Source of the DNA: [Flavobacterium] thermophilum
Lineage (GTDB): Bacteria > Bacillota > Bacilli > Bacillales > Anoxybacillaceae
Direction: 5' to 3'
NCBI GenBank assembly: GCA_900450595.1
Contig: UGGS01000001.1
Location: 1,426,001-1,490,000, forward strand
Length of the DNA stretch: 64,000 nucleotides
The notes below the pieces were generated by a model. The model saw only the letters and a program-made list of their open reading frames with translations. It searched no databases and was not told the DNA's origin. This document shows positions 22,967-31,673 of this stretch, piece after piece. The translations under genes and the position numbers were made by a program. Positions within the stretch are counted from its first letter, which is position 1. Each line of letters opens with the position of its first letter.

Positions 22967-23239
22967 ATGAATAAAAAGGAATTGATTAAAGATGTTGTGG
23001 AAGCTACTGGATTCCCTAAGAAAGATGTGACTGCTGTAGTTGATGCTACATTTGATAAAATCACGAAGGCTCTTAAAAATGGTGATAAGGTTAAATTGTC
23101 TGGATTCGGTAATTTTGAAGTTCGTGAACGTGCTGCTCGTAAAGGAAGAAATCCACAAACGGGTGAAGAAATTGAAATTCCAGCAAGTAAAACCCCTGCT
23201 TTCAAACCTGCTAAAGCACTTAAAGAAAGTTTAAAATAA
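22967..23239 (+). CDS. HU-family DNA-binding protein
   Basis: 90 residues, full length for HU/HBsu. Signature [20 protein letters not shown] (~46-65) and the C-terminal [11 protein letters not shown] are intact. ATG 22967 with AAGGAGGAAATTT upstream. Phage SPbeta also carries an HU homologue next to its late genes. It would bend and compact phage DNA during replication or packaging. Confidence 0.93.
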   Translation: MNKKELIKDVVEATGFPKKDVTAVVDATFDKITKALKNGDKVKLSGFGNFEVRERAARKGRNPQTGEEIEIPASKTPAFKPAKALKESLK

Positions 23240-23280
23240 ATTATAAAAATTAATCCGAGTAGGCACTCTCCCCTACTCGG
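23231..23280 (+). promoter_or_regulatory. Promoter motif followed by a 9-bp hairpin
   Basis: TTAAAATAAATTATAAAAA overlaps the HU stop; 8 bases later CCGAGTAGG/CCTACTCGG (23254-23280) forms a perfect hairpin ahead of the PhoH gene. One of several motif-plus-hairpin leaders in the late region. No T-run follows, so it is not a typical terminator. Confidence 0.5.
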
Positions 23281-23307
23281 AAATCTATATAAAGGTGGGT
23301 TTGGGGT

Positions 23308-24552
23308 GTGGGGAAATATTATGTAGCAGATACGAATGTTCTTTTAGATTCTATTGAGCAGTTACAAGGATATAAAGTAGTCCTTCTTTCACATACACTT
23401 AGGGAATTAGAAAAACATAAATCAAACCATAACTTTCAATTAGCATATAAAGCCCGTAAAGCTAGTCGATTTATTAAAGAAAATATTGATCAGTTCCATT
23501 TTGATTCCAAAGATTATGATGGTAGCTTAATGGGTTCACAATACTCTAAGGACTATGAAGACAACAATATTATTAGGGCTTGTTTTGAAAATGATTATGG
23601 TTTAATTACTAAAGATGTATTGCTTCAATTCAAAGCTAAATCTTTTGGTATTGAAGTAATTGATTTAAACACTGATTTAGATACTGGCTATAAAGGCTAT
23701 AAAGAGATTTATCTTGATACGACCAAAGATGAAGACAACGTGATTTTAGCTAGTTTATATGAAAATCCTGAAAATAATACATATAATCTTTTGACAAATG
23801 AATACTTAATTGTTTGGGATTTATCTAAACCCACATACAAAAATGGTGTAAAAGTTGGTTATGAACCGATTGATAAGTTTAAATTTAACGGTCATAAACT
23901 AACTAAATTAAATTATAAAAGATTAAATAATACATTCACAGGAAAAGTTAAACCAATTAATGTAAAACAAGAAATCGCTTTTGACATGCTTCAAGATAAT
24001 AATATCAAAGTTAAATCGTTATTTGGTAATTTCGGAACAGGTAAAGATTTTTTAATGATTACTCATGCAGTTGATATGCTACTAGACAAATCTAATAAGA
24101 TTGAAAAAATCGTATGGGTGCGAAATAACATTCAAGTTGCTGATACAAATGATATTGGCTTTTTACCTGATTCACTTGAGGATAAACTAAAACCATTTCT
24201 CGCTCCCCTACTCGATCATATTGGTGGAGATGAAGGTTTGAATTTCTTAGGAAATAAGATTGAAATCCAACATTTGGGATTTATTAGAGGGCGAGATATT
24301 AAAAACGCCATAGTGTATGTAACTGAGTGCCAATCTAATACAGAAGATCATATTAAGTTACTGTTGGGACGTGTTGGTGAAGGTTCAATGATTTTCTTTA
24401 ATGGTGATACACGTCAAGTTGATGCGGATAAATTTAAGTATAACAATGGGGTATTAACTTTAAAAAGACTTGCTGGCAATCCATTGTACGGTCAAGTTGA
24501 ATTAGATAAAGTTGAACGTTCTGAAGTTGCTAGATTGGCTGATTTGTTGTAA
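23308..24552 (+). CDS. PIN-PhoH fusion ATPase
   Basis: 414 residues from GTG 23308. N-terminal PIN nuclease domain (YYVADTNVLLDSIEQL, conserved Asp; ~1-130), then a PhoH ATPase with Walker A GNFGTGKD (~238-245) and C-terminal FFNGDTRQVD. The usual DEAQ box reads VTECQS, and the Walker A Thr is replaced by Asp, so ATPase activity may be altered. PIN-PhoH proteins are RNA-processing factors common in bacteria and large phages. Confidence 0.85.
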   Translation: MGKYYVADTNVLLDSIEQLQGYKVVLLSHTLRELEKHKSNHNFQLAYKARKASRFIKENIDQFHFDSKDYDGSLMGSQYSKDYEDNNIIRACFENDYGLITKDVLLQFKAKSFGIEVIDLNTDLDTGYKGYKEIYLDTTKDEDNVILASLYENPENNTYNLLTNEYLIVWDLSKPTYKNGVKVGYEPIDKFKFNGHKLTKLNYKRLNNTFTGKVKPINVKQEIAFDMLQDNNIKVKSLFGNFGTGKDFLMITHAVDMLLDKSNKIEKIVWVRNNIQVADTNDIGFLPDSLEDKLKPFLAPLLDHIGGDEGLNFLGNKIEIQHLGFIRGRDIKNAIVYVTECQSNTEDHIKLLLGRVGEGSMIFFNGDTRQVDADKFKYNNGVLTLKRLAGNPLYGQVELDKVERSEVARLADLL

Positions 24553-24633
24553 TTATATTTGGGTGACGCGTTGGGGGATACGCTCCAACTGCCACATTAA
24601 AATTTTACTTAGAGTAAAAGGAGGATTTATAAA

Positions 24634-24825
24634 ATGGCTAAAAAAGTACATTCTGTTTCACTAAAGGGTATTTTAGATATGAATAACGTTGAAATTCATG
24701 AAATCACTAAAGATGGTGAATTTGTTTATGATTTAAAGAAAATTTTACATGAATTTCATGATAAACAAGTTAGTTTGGTGATTAAAGAGGAAAATGAGTT
24801 GCCTACTAAAGATATGGAAGAATAG
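24634..24825 (+). CDS. yonK: YonK-family protein
   Basis: 63 residues: MAKKVHSVSLKGILDMNNVE, then DLKKILHEFHDKQVSLVIKE and an NELP end. This matches SPbeta YonK in length and pattern, as far as I remember it. YonK forms an oligomer of unknown function. ATG 24634, AAAGGAGG upstream. It precedes the phosphoesterase gene as in SPbeta. Confidence 0.8.
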   Translation: MAKKVHSVSLKGILDMNNVEIHEITKDGEFVYDLKKILHEFHDKQVSLVIKEENELPTKDMEE

Positions 24826-24837
24826 TGAGGTGGTTCG

Positions 24838-26049
24838 ATGGAATACAAACGCAAACCATCGGAATCACTGGATGAATATAAAATTAGATTATGTAGAAAT
24901 AAAGATTTATATGATCTGCGCTGGCAAGATATAAGTGAATTGTGGTATGAAGAGACTGGAGAACAAAAATCTCCAGATTGGTTTAGAAAATTTTATCGCT
25001 ACTTTAATGAAGGATATGAATGCGCCCTCAAAGAAAATCCTACCAATGAAGAATATATTAAAGAACTTGAAGAGAAAAAGATTGAATTTGAAAAAGCTAA
25101 ATATCAATATCAAGATCAACGTAGAGAATATAACAAACTGATTCGTGAGCAGGCAAGAATTGACCATGTACGGAATACTCTAGTTCAAGAAGTAAGAAAA
25201 CTGAATAATACAAAGCCTCTTCAGTGGTATGAAAGAGTTGTTTACTCTAACAGTGATAATCGTGAAGCGTTATTGCTTATCTCTGATACACACTATGGAA
25301 AATTTGCGAACAATCATTGGAATCAATTTAATAATGATGAATTTAAGCGTAGAATGAAAGTATTGATTAGTAAAACGATTCAATATTCAAAAGAGCATCG
25401 TGTAAAAACTTTGAATGTATTTATTCTTGGCGATTTGATCGAAGGACTTTTACATAATATCACACGGATTACAAGTACAGAAGATGCTGTTTCTCAAACT
25501 ATACATATTTCTGAAATATTATCTGAAGTCTTGTGTGAGTTAGCGAATGAGTTTGAACAATTGAAAGTATATAACTGTCGTGGTAATCATGAAAGAGCGA
25601 TTCAGAATAAGAAAGAGGAAATTGCAAAAGAAAGCTTTAATGATTTGATTATTTGGTATCTAAAAGCAAGATTGGGTAACGTGAAAAATATTCAATTTAT
25701 GAACAATGAAATTGATGATGAAATTATTGTTGCGGATATTTTAGGTTACAAAATATTTGGGGTACATGGTCATAGAGATAAAGTTTCTGATGTTGTACAG
25801 AATTTAACGTTAATGACCAAAATATTCCCTGATTATGTATGTATGGGACATTATCATCACCATGAGGAAAATGAGGTTCATGGTGTTGAAGTAATTATGA
25901 ATAGTAGTTTTGCTGGAACAGATGAATATACGAAAAATATTCGTAAAACATCTAAGGCTGCTCAAAAATTGATTATCTTTGATAAAGATGAAGGAAGATT
26001 GTGTACATATAACATAATTTTAAATAAAAAGGAGAAATTTTATGGCTGA
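24838..26049 (+). CDS. Calcineurin-like metallophosphoesterase (YonJ-like)
   Basis: 403 residues; ATG 24838 with GAGGTGGTTCG upstream. A helical N-terminal ~130 residues precedes the metallophosphoesterase domain with SDTHYG, LGDLIEG, CRGNHER, GVHGHRD and MGHYHHH, all metal ligands present. Likely a nuclease or nucleotide phosphatase. SPbeta has a similar gene after yonK. Ends overlapping the next gene's start. Confidence 0.85.
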   Translation: MEYKRKPSESLDEYKIRLCRNKDLYDLRWQDISELWYEETGEQKSPDWFRKFYRYFNEGYECALKENPTNEEYIKELEEKKIEFEKAKYQYQDQRREYNKLIREQARIDHVRNTLVQEVRKLNNTKPLQWYERVVYSNSDNREALLLISDTHYGKFANNHWNQFNNDEFKRRMKVLISKTIQYSKEHRVKTLNVFILGDLIEGLLHNITRITSTEDAVSQTIHISEILSEVLCELANEFEQLKVYNCRGNHERAIQNKKEEIAKESFNDLIIWYLKARLGNVKNIQFMNNEIDDEIIVADILGYKIFGVHGHRDKVSDVVQNLTLMTKIFPDYVCMGHYHHHEENEVHGVEVIMNSSFAGTDEYTKNIRKTSKAAQKLIIFDKDEGRLCTYNIILNKKEKFYG

Positions 26050-26302
26050 TATTTTCAAATTCCAAAAAGATGATGAATGTTGTTCTTATTGTCAATTGGT
26101 TAATGAATATTTTACATACATTATGGAAGCTGACTCGGCAAATGAAGTTCATGATTTGTTGCATGAATTGGTATCAAAAGTGAAAGATATGGCTTATTTG
26201 GATGGATACAAAAAATGTCTGATTGATGATGTAGAAGCTAAGCTGAATACATTGAATTGTATTGATGGCGAATGTGATTGTGGAGAATGTGATTATAATT
26301 AA
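26042..26302 (+). CDS. Cysteine-rich small protein (86 aa)
   Basis: ATG 26042, AAAGGAGAAATTTT upstream, overlapping the phosphoesterase stop. It has CCSYC near the N-terminus and a CIDGECDCGECDYN tail, so it probably binds a metal. Function unknown. It completes the HU-to-phosphoesterase group. Confidence 0.7.
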   Translation: MADIFKFQKDDECCSYCQLVNEYFTYIMEADSANEVHDLLHELVSKVKDMAYLDGYKKCLIDDVEAKLNTLNCIDGECDCGECDYN

Positions 26303-26346
26303 CAAAAATATAATGGTATGACGGTGAATTAATCGTCCGATGCCAC
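26299..26346 (+). promoter_or_regulatory. Promoter motif followed by a hairpin
   Basis: ATTAACAAAAATATAATGG begins at the stop of the Cys-rich gene, followed by GACG/CGTC and flanking GGTAT../..GCC bases that form a small stem before the ClpP-like gene. Confidence 0.4.
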
Positions 26347-26379
26347 TTCCCTACTTTTAAAATTTGTGGAGGTGGTTTG

Positions 26380-27006
26380 ATGGAGAAAGTTAAAAAGTCT
26401 AAACTTTGGGATATTGAATTTGAAACAATTAGCTCTACTCCCCCACTTATTGATTATGTACAATACGAATTATTGGAAGATAGGCGTATTTATCTTACTT
26501 CTGACATTGGTTCAGACACAATTGAATATGTGAATACGTTAATTGAAAAATTTAATTATGAGGATGAAAAGAATAGTATTAATCCAGAAGAAGCCAAACC
26601 TATCCGCCTGTACATTAACTCATACGGTGGGTCTATATATGATGGGTTGTCTATTGTAAACACTATTCTTACTTCAAAGACAAAGGTTATTGGTATTTGT
26701 ACGGGATACGCAATGAGCATGGGATTAGGTATTTATGTTGCATGTCATGAACGTTGGGCTATGCCGTATACGAATTTTATGTATCATGAACTCAGTTCAA
26801 GTGCTTCTGGAAGAGCTGAAGAAATTAAACGTGCCACTCAAGAATATGAACGTTTACAAAAGATGTATGACCATATTTTGACAAGTCGTACTTCATTATC
26901 ACAAAAGAAATTGAATACCGTGAAGAAATCGGCAAACGATTGGTTTTTTGATGTTTATGAAGCGAAGAAATATGGTGTGGTACATAAGATTATTGGTGTT
27001 GATTAG
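26380..27006 (+). CDS. ClpP-like serine protease
   Basis: 208 residues from ATG 26380 (GGAGGTGGTTTG upstream). The ClpP fold is evident from YINSYGGSIYDGLSI, TGYAMSMGLG (nucleophile Ser) and NFMYHELSSS (His). Full triad plausible. It sits just ahead of the terminase genes, so it may process head proteins or phage regulators. A second protease-like gene exists at 33163, so the capsid maturation role is not assigned to this one. A cellular-type ClpP function is the alternative. Confidence 0.85.
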   Translation: MEKVKKSKLWDIEFETISSTPPLIDYVQYELLEDRRIYLTSDIGSDTIEYVNTLIEKFNYEDEKNSINPEEAKPIRLYINSYGGSIYDGLSIVNTILTSKTKVIGICTGYAMSMGLGIYVACHERWAMPYTNFMYHELSSSASGRAEEIKRATQEYERLQKMYDHILTSRTSLSQKKLNTVKKSANDWFFDVYEAKKYGVVHKIIGVD

Positions 27007-27146
27007 TAAAATATAAACAAAATCACAATTTTATATAGTCATCTCCCCTCTCCTTTTCATACATAAAGCCTTTTTCAAGCATCTGTCACTTGACATCCCT
27101 CTTGTGACGGGTGCTTTATAAAGGGTTTTATAAATAAATTATAATG
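27003..27146 (+). promoter_or_regulatory. Motif, terminator-like hairpin and second motif
   Basis: TTAGTAAAATATAAAC (27003-27018) overlaps the protease stop. The inverted repeat AAGCATCTGTCAC/GTGACGGGTGCTT (27077-27117) follows, with G-U pairs. A second strong motif, TTATAAATAAATTATAATGG (27127-27146), leads into the next gene's ribosome site. The hairpin probably ends one transcript just before the next begins. Confidence 0.5.
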
Positions 27147-27157
27147 GGGTGTTTAAT

Positions 27158-27340
27158 TTGAATAAGAGTGATTTGTTTTATTGTTACAGTGGTAAATTGA
27201 AAAGATTTCTACTTAAAGAAAAGAAAATTCAATATTTACATAAAGGATTCAATGAAAGAACACAAAAATACTTTTGGGTCTTTATAAGAAATGAAGAATT
27301 AAATAACGCTTTAACAGAGTGGTCACAAAATAAATTATAA
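27158..27340 (+). CDS. Small protein of unknown function (60 aa)
   Basis: I favour TTG 27158 with GGGGTG seven bases upstream over the GTG at 27149. The pattern (LFYCYSGKLKRFLLKEKKIQ, then KYFWVFIR) recurs in small phage proteins, function unknown. It has a motif promoter directly upstream. Confidence 0.6.
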   Translation: MNKSDLFYCYSGKLKRFLLKEKKIQYLHKGFNERTQKYFWVFIRNEELNNALTEWSQNKL

Positions 27341-27356
27341 TTTTAAAATAGATTAA

Positions 27357-27377
27357 TTTGAATAAATAAATTATATA
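27357..27377 (+). promoter_or_regulatory. Candidate phage promoter motif
   Basis: TTGAATAAATAAATTATATAG just before the HNH endonuclease gene; same pattern as the neighbouring motif copies. Confidence 0.4.
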
Positions 27378-27394
27378 GAAAGGAATGATTAATT

Positions 27395-28687
27395 ATGTTA
27401 ATTACTAAAAATGTTAAAGTTAAATGGTGTAAACAAAATAGAGAACATTATGAAAAATTGGGTTATAAATTTACAAAATATCTGGATTCATTTGTAGTGA
27501 AAATTGAAGATTTAACTTCACAAAGCCATGTTGAAGTAGAAATGATTTGCGATAACTGTAATAAAACAAAAATGACGCTTCCTTATAGAGAATATTTAAA
27601 AAGATATAAAGATAAAACTTATTTTTGTAACAATTGTAAAAAAGAAATTAAATTCAACGATTTAAAACAAAGATTTGAAAATAAAGGATATATTTTAGTT
27701 TCAGATATATCTGAATATGAAAATGTATTTTCTTATGTTAATTATATTTGTAAAAAGCATAAAGAAAAGGGTGTTATGAAAATTTTAGTTAATTCATTTA
27801 ATAATGGTTCAGGTTGTAAATATTGTGGAATTGAAAAGATGATAAATAAAAATAAAAAATCTTATGAAGAAGTAAAAGAGTTGTTTAAAAGTAAAAATCT
27901 AATTCTTTTAACAGATAATTATGAATCTGCTAATCAATTATTAAAATTTATTTGTGAAAATCATAAAGATAAGGGCGTACAAAAAATTAGATATAGAGCT
28001 GTTGCAGACGGACAAGGTTGTAAATATTGTGGCTATGAAAGAATATCAAATAAAATGAAACATAATTACGATTTTGTAAAATCAGAGTTTGAAAAAAGAA
28101 ATTATATTTTATTAGATAAGGAATATAGATGGACAAAAAATAAACTAAAATATATCTGTAAAAAACACCCAAATAAAATTCAAGAAATTGAATTTAGAGC
28201 GTTATATAATCAAAATCAAGGGTGTAAGTTCTGTGCTTTAGAAAAGGTTTCTGGCGAAAATAGCGTACATTGGAAAGGCGGTATTTCTTCATTATCCGCA
28301 TATTTAAGAACCTTTTTAAATGATTGGAAAATGGAATCTTTTAAAAAATGCGATTATAAATGTGTTATAACTGGCAAGAAATCTAATGGTGATTTTGAAG
28401 TTCATCATCTACTATCAGTTGATTTAATTATACAAAAAATACTTTCTGAAATAAACATGGAACTAAAACCAAAAATTTCAGATTACTCTAAAGATGAATT
28501 GAAAATATTGAAAAATTTATTTACAAAAGAAAACAATAAGTTGCATGGAGTAGTTTTAGACCCGAAAATTCACCGTTTATACCACAAAATTTATGGATAC
28601 GGTAACAATACACCTGAACAATTTGAAGAATTTAAAGAAAGATATAAAAATGGTGAATTTGACGATTTGATTGGAGAAGCGGTTTGA
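27395..28687 (+). CDS. Free-standing HNH homing endonuclease with zinc repeats
   Basis: 430 residues; ATG 27395. The N-terminal ~50 residues (VKVKWCKQNREHYEKLGYKF) form a module shared with the 44317 endonuclease. Next come CDNC/CNNC zinc pairs, then three tandem repeats of NYICKKH...GCKYCG type (~90-280). A C-terminal HNH domain has FEVHHLLSVD, KLHGVVLDPKIHRLYHK (~330-400). The repeats are likely DNA-recognition modules. It lies one gene before terminase, which contains a group I intron without its own endonuclease, so it may help that intron move. Not needed for virion assembly. Confidence 0.8.
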   Translation: MLITKNVKVKWCKQNREHYEKLGYKFTKYLDSFVVKIEDLTSQSHVEVEMICDNCNKTKMTLPYREYLKRYKDKTYFCNNCKKEIKFNDLKQRFENKGYILVSDISEYENVFSYVNYICKKHKEKGVMKILVNSFNNGSGCKYCGIEKMINKNKKSYEEVKELFKSKNLILLTDNYESANQLLKFICENHKDKGVQKIRYRAVADGQGCKYCGYERISNKMKHNYDFVKSEFEKRNYILLDKEYRWTKNKLKYICKKHPNKIQEIEFRALYNQNQGCKFCALEKVSGENSVHWKGGISSLSAYLRTFLNDWKMESFKKCDYKCVITGKKSNGDFEVHHLLSVDLIIQKILSEINMELKPKISDYSKDELKILKNLFTKENNKLHGVVLDPKIHRLYHKIYGYGNNTPEQFEEFKERYKNGEFDDLIGEAV

Positions 28688-28696
28688 TGTTTGATA

Positions 28697-28727
28697 CCGT
28701 TTCTCTTTTTATTTTAAACGAAACGGA
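28697..28727 (+). promoter_or_regulatory. Leader hairpin overlapping a ribosome site
   Basis: CCGTTTC and GAAACGG arms surround a 17-base loop; the right arm's GG begins the GGAGGTG ribosome site of the 279-aa gene. Pairing would partly hide that site. Confidence 0.45.
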
Positions 28728-28738
28728 GGTGAAATTTT

Positions 28739-29578
28739 ATGTCACGTAAGAAACAAGAAAAGAAAAGATGTTTAAAATGTGAAAGAGAATTAGCTCCACT
28801 TAATTTTTATAGCGGTAATGAAATTATATTTCCTGATGGAAAAATACATTTATGTAAGAATTGCTGCTCACAAATTATAGATCAACATGGTTTTGAAGGA
28901 TTCAAAATGATACTTCGCATTATTGACAAACCATTTTTACAAGATGTTTATAATGATGATCCAAAGGCATACATAAGACAAGTAAATAGTTTACCTCAAT
29001 ATCGTAATATGACTTATGATGATAGCGATTTTGTAGGTAATACAGTTAATAACACTATTGAAATTAACAAAGAAAAAGAAAAATTTTTAAATATTGATGA
29101 TGAGGTTCGGAAAAGATGGATAGGATTCACCTCTGAAGAAGATATTATGTTTTTAGAAAATTTTTATCAAGAATTAATTGCGACCTATGAATCTAAAACT
29201 CCTATTCAAAGAAATTTATATAAAAATATAGCTGAAACACAATTATTAGCTAATAAGGCAAGAGAGCAAGGAAAAATTAAAGAATATCAAGATTTATTAA
29301 AAACCATGAGTACGCTAATGACAGATGCTAAAGTTAAACCGTTACAAGAAACTGGTGCAGAAGATGGTGGTTTATCTACTTGGGGACAATGGGTTAAAAA
29401 GATTGAAGAAACTGAACCCATTCCTGAAGCCGAAGGAGAATTTAAAGATCCTGATGGTATTATGAAATATTTTCAGAAATTCTTTGTTAATCATTTTGCT
29501 AGAGTGTTTGGTTTGGAAGATAGAAACACCATCGAAAAAGATTTAGAAGATATGATGAAGGAAGATGGTGTTAGATAA
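28739..29578 (+). CDS. Probable terminase small subunit or pre-terminase protein
   Basis: 279 residues; ATG 28739 with GGAGGTGAAATTTT upstream. The N-terminal ~50 residues hold a zinc ribbon (CLKCERELAPLNFY, LCKNCCSQ). The rest is acidic and helical. It overlaps the large terminase by TAATG, the usual place of a small subunit. It lacks a clear terminase HTH, so this is positional. In SPbeta-like phages the gene here is of uncertain function. Confidence 0.55.
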   Translation: MSRKKQEKKRCLKCERELAPLNFYSGNEIIFPDGKIHLCKNCCSQIIDQHGFEGFKMILRIIDKPFLQDVYNDDPKAYIRQVNSLPQYRNMTYDDSDFVGNTVNNTIEINKEKEKFLNIDDEVRKRWIGFTSEEDIMFLENFYQELIATYESKTPIQRNLYKNIAETQLLANKAREQGKIKEYQDLLKTMSTLMTDAKVKPLQETGAEDGGLSTWGQWVKKIEETEPIPEAEGEFKDPDGIMKYFQKFFVNHFARVFGLEDRNTIEKDLEDMMKEDGVR

Positions 29579-31657
29579 TGGCAGGATATAAACATTTTCA
29601 AATAGATCGAAATAAATATAAAAATGGAATTATAGATATTTATAAAAAAGAAATTAATCCAAATAAAGTTGATGAAAATTTGAGTAAAAATGAACGTTTA
29701 AGAAATGGATTTAAAAAATGGAGTTCCTTTTTTCGAAGTAATCCTCATCGTTTTGCCGAATCATATTTAGGGCTTAAACTTAAAACTTACCAAAAAATTC
29801 TATTATATTTAATGTTTCATGTTTCGGCGTTCATGTATTTTGCTGCAAGGGGTCAGGGCAAGAGTTACATAATTTCCATTTTCTGTATAATACGTTGTAT
29901 ACTATATCCCAACACAAAAATTGTGATTGCCTCTGGTAATTGTATTGCCGTCTAATGTGGAAACACATTAGATCATCAGCGCGGAAGAAAACAGGAAGGC
30001 TGAGATGCTAACCTGAGTGGAAGGCTAAGAGTAACATCTTAGTCACACGCAACGCATAGACGGTGAAACTCCGATTAAGGAGAATATAATCCGTCCACGA
30101 GTCCGCGCCACCTAAGTCCTTTAAAGGATATGGTGAAAACGTATGCTGAACTAACGGGAAATGAACCGTTAGAAGTACAGGATAAAAAGCCTGTACGGTA
30201 ACATTTTGACAAAGGGGCAAGCCAAATTAATTATAACAGAAAAAATTCAAAAAGAATTAATGCAATATCCTAATATAGCAAGAGAAATAAAAGAAATTAA
30301 AACAGGTAGCAACCAAGTAGTTGTAGTATTTCAAAATGGAAGCACAATTGAAGCCGTAGTTTCGAACGATAATGCACGAGGATACCGATGTCAAATTTTA
30401 GTGCTTGACGAATTTCGTATGATTAAAGAAGACGTTTATGAAAAAGTTTTAAAACACTTCTTAAACGTACAACGTCAACCTCCTTACCTTAATAATCCTA
30501 AATATGCTCATTTAAAAGAAGAAAACAAACAGATATTTATTTCTAGTGCTTGGTTTAAAAATCATTGGAGCTATGAAAAATTTATTGATTATAGAAACGC
30601 CATGCTTAAAGGTAAAGATTATTTTGTTTGTGCTTTACCTTATACAGTATCTTTATATCATGGATTATTAAGTAGAAAATTTGTTGAAGATGAACGTTCT
30701 CATGATAATTTTGACCCTATCGCATGGCAAATGGAAATGGAATGTTTGTTCTTTGGGGAATCTGAAAAAGCATTTTTTAAATTTGAAGATTTACAAAAAA
30801 ACAGAAGTTTAATTAAACCATTTTACCCTTTAACAAATGTAGAATATTTAGAAAATAAAGGTAAACGTAAAAAATCAACTAAAATGGAAGGCGAAATTCG
30901 TCTAATTGGTGTTGACGTTGCTATTATGGGCGGTAATGATAACGACAACACCATTTTTACTTGTATGAGATTATTACCTAATGGTGATTCATATATTAAA
31001 CAAGTTCCTTATATTGAAAGTTTAAACGGTCAACACAGTGAGAAACAAGCCATAAGATTAAAACAATTATTTGAAGACTTTGAAGCAGATTATGTTGTAA
31101 TGGATACATCAGGTAACGGTATATCTTTATATGATGATTGCGGTCGTATCCTTTATGATGAGGAAAGAGATATTGAATATCCTGCTTGGTGTGCATTTAA
31201 TAACGATGAAATGAAAAATCGTGTTTTAGATAAAAATGCCTTGCCTGTCATCTATTCTTTAAAAGTCGTAAAACAAGAAGTAAACCATGATATTGCAATG
31301 TCTCTAAGAGCTGATTTAGAAAAAGGTCGGATTAAGTTACTCATTAATGAATTAGATGCAAAAGATTATTTAACTGAAAAACATGGATTTTTAAAGAAAA
31401 CTCCAGAAGAACAAGCTATTCTATTAAATCCTTATATTCAAACAACAATTTTAATTAATGAGATGATTAACCTTGAATATGAAATTAGAAATGGATTTGT
31501 AAAATTAAGTGAAGTTGGCAAAAATAGGAAAGACCGTTACAGTAGTTTGGCTTATTGCAATTACTATGCTCGTGAATTAGAAACGAAATTAAAAAAGAAA
31601 AAGAATGCAGTTGATCCAACTAAACTATTCCTATTCAAATCCCCTACCATAATGTAA
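29578..31657 (+). CDS. terL: Large terminase subunit, interrupted by a group I intron
   Basis: Two exons, 29578-29937 (120 codons) and 30209-31657, join in frame to give 602 residues. The join restores VIASG|TKGQAK, the conserved motif after Walker A. Exon 1 has ARGQGKSYI (Walker A). Exon 2 has ILVLDEFRMI (Walker B Asp-Glu), the RNase-H-like nuclease motif IGVDVAIMGG with acidic residues, and VVMDTSGNG and DRYSSLAY. It packages DNA into the prohead. A TTG-started frame at 30206 is only the second exon. Without splicing the protein would stop after 126 codons. Confidence 0.9.
29938..30208 (+). ncRNA. Group I intron in the terminase gene (271 nt)
   Basis: The 5' exon ends in GGT and the intron ends in G. 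The internal guide GCCG (in TTGCCGTC) pairs with the exon end CGGT-type bases through a U-G pair. P7 is GACGG (30059-30063) with CCGTC (30091-30095), around a P8 hairpin ACTCC/GGAGA. The AATATAAT-CCG segment is the usual S-type element. No endonuclease is encoded. The same IGS and core sequence appear in tape measure intron 1, so the two share an origin. Exact joints are inferred from protein continuity. Confidence 0.85.
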
Positions 31658-31673
31658 AGAAAGGATGTGCGAC

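Noticed and set aside
29938..30208. Frameshift, sequencing error or pseudogene as the cause of the broken terminase
   Set aside because: The inserted segment has group I guide, P7 and P8 features and removal restores conserved sequence exactly in frame.
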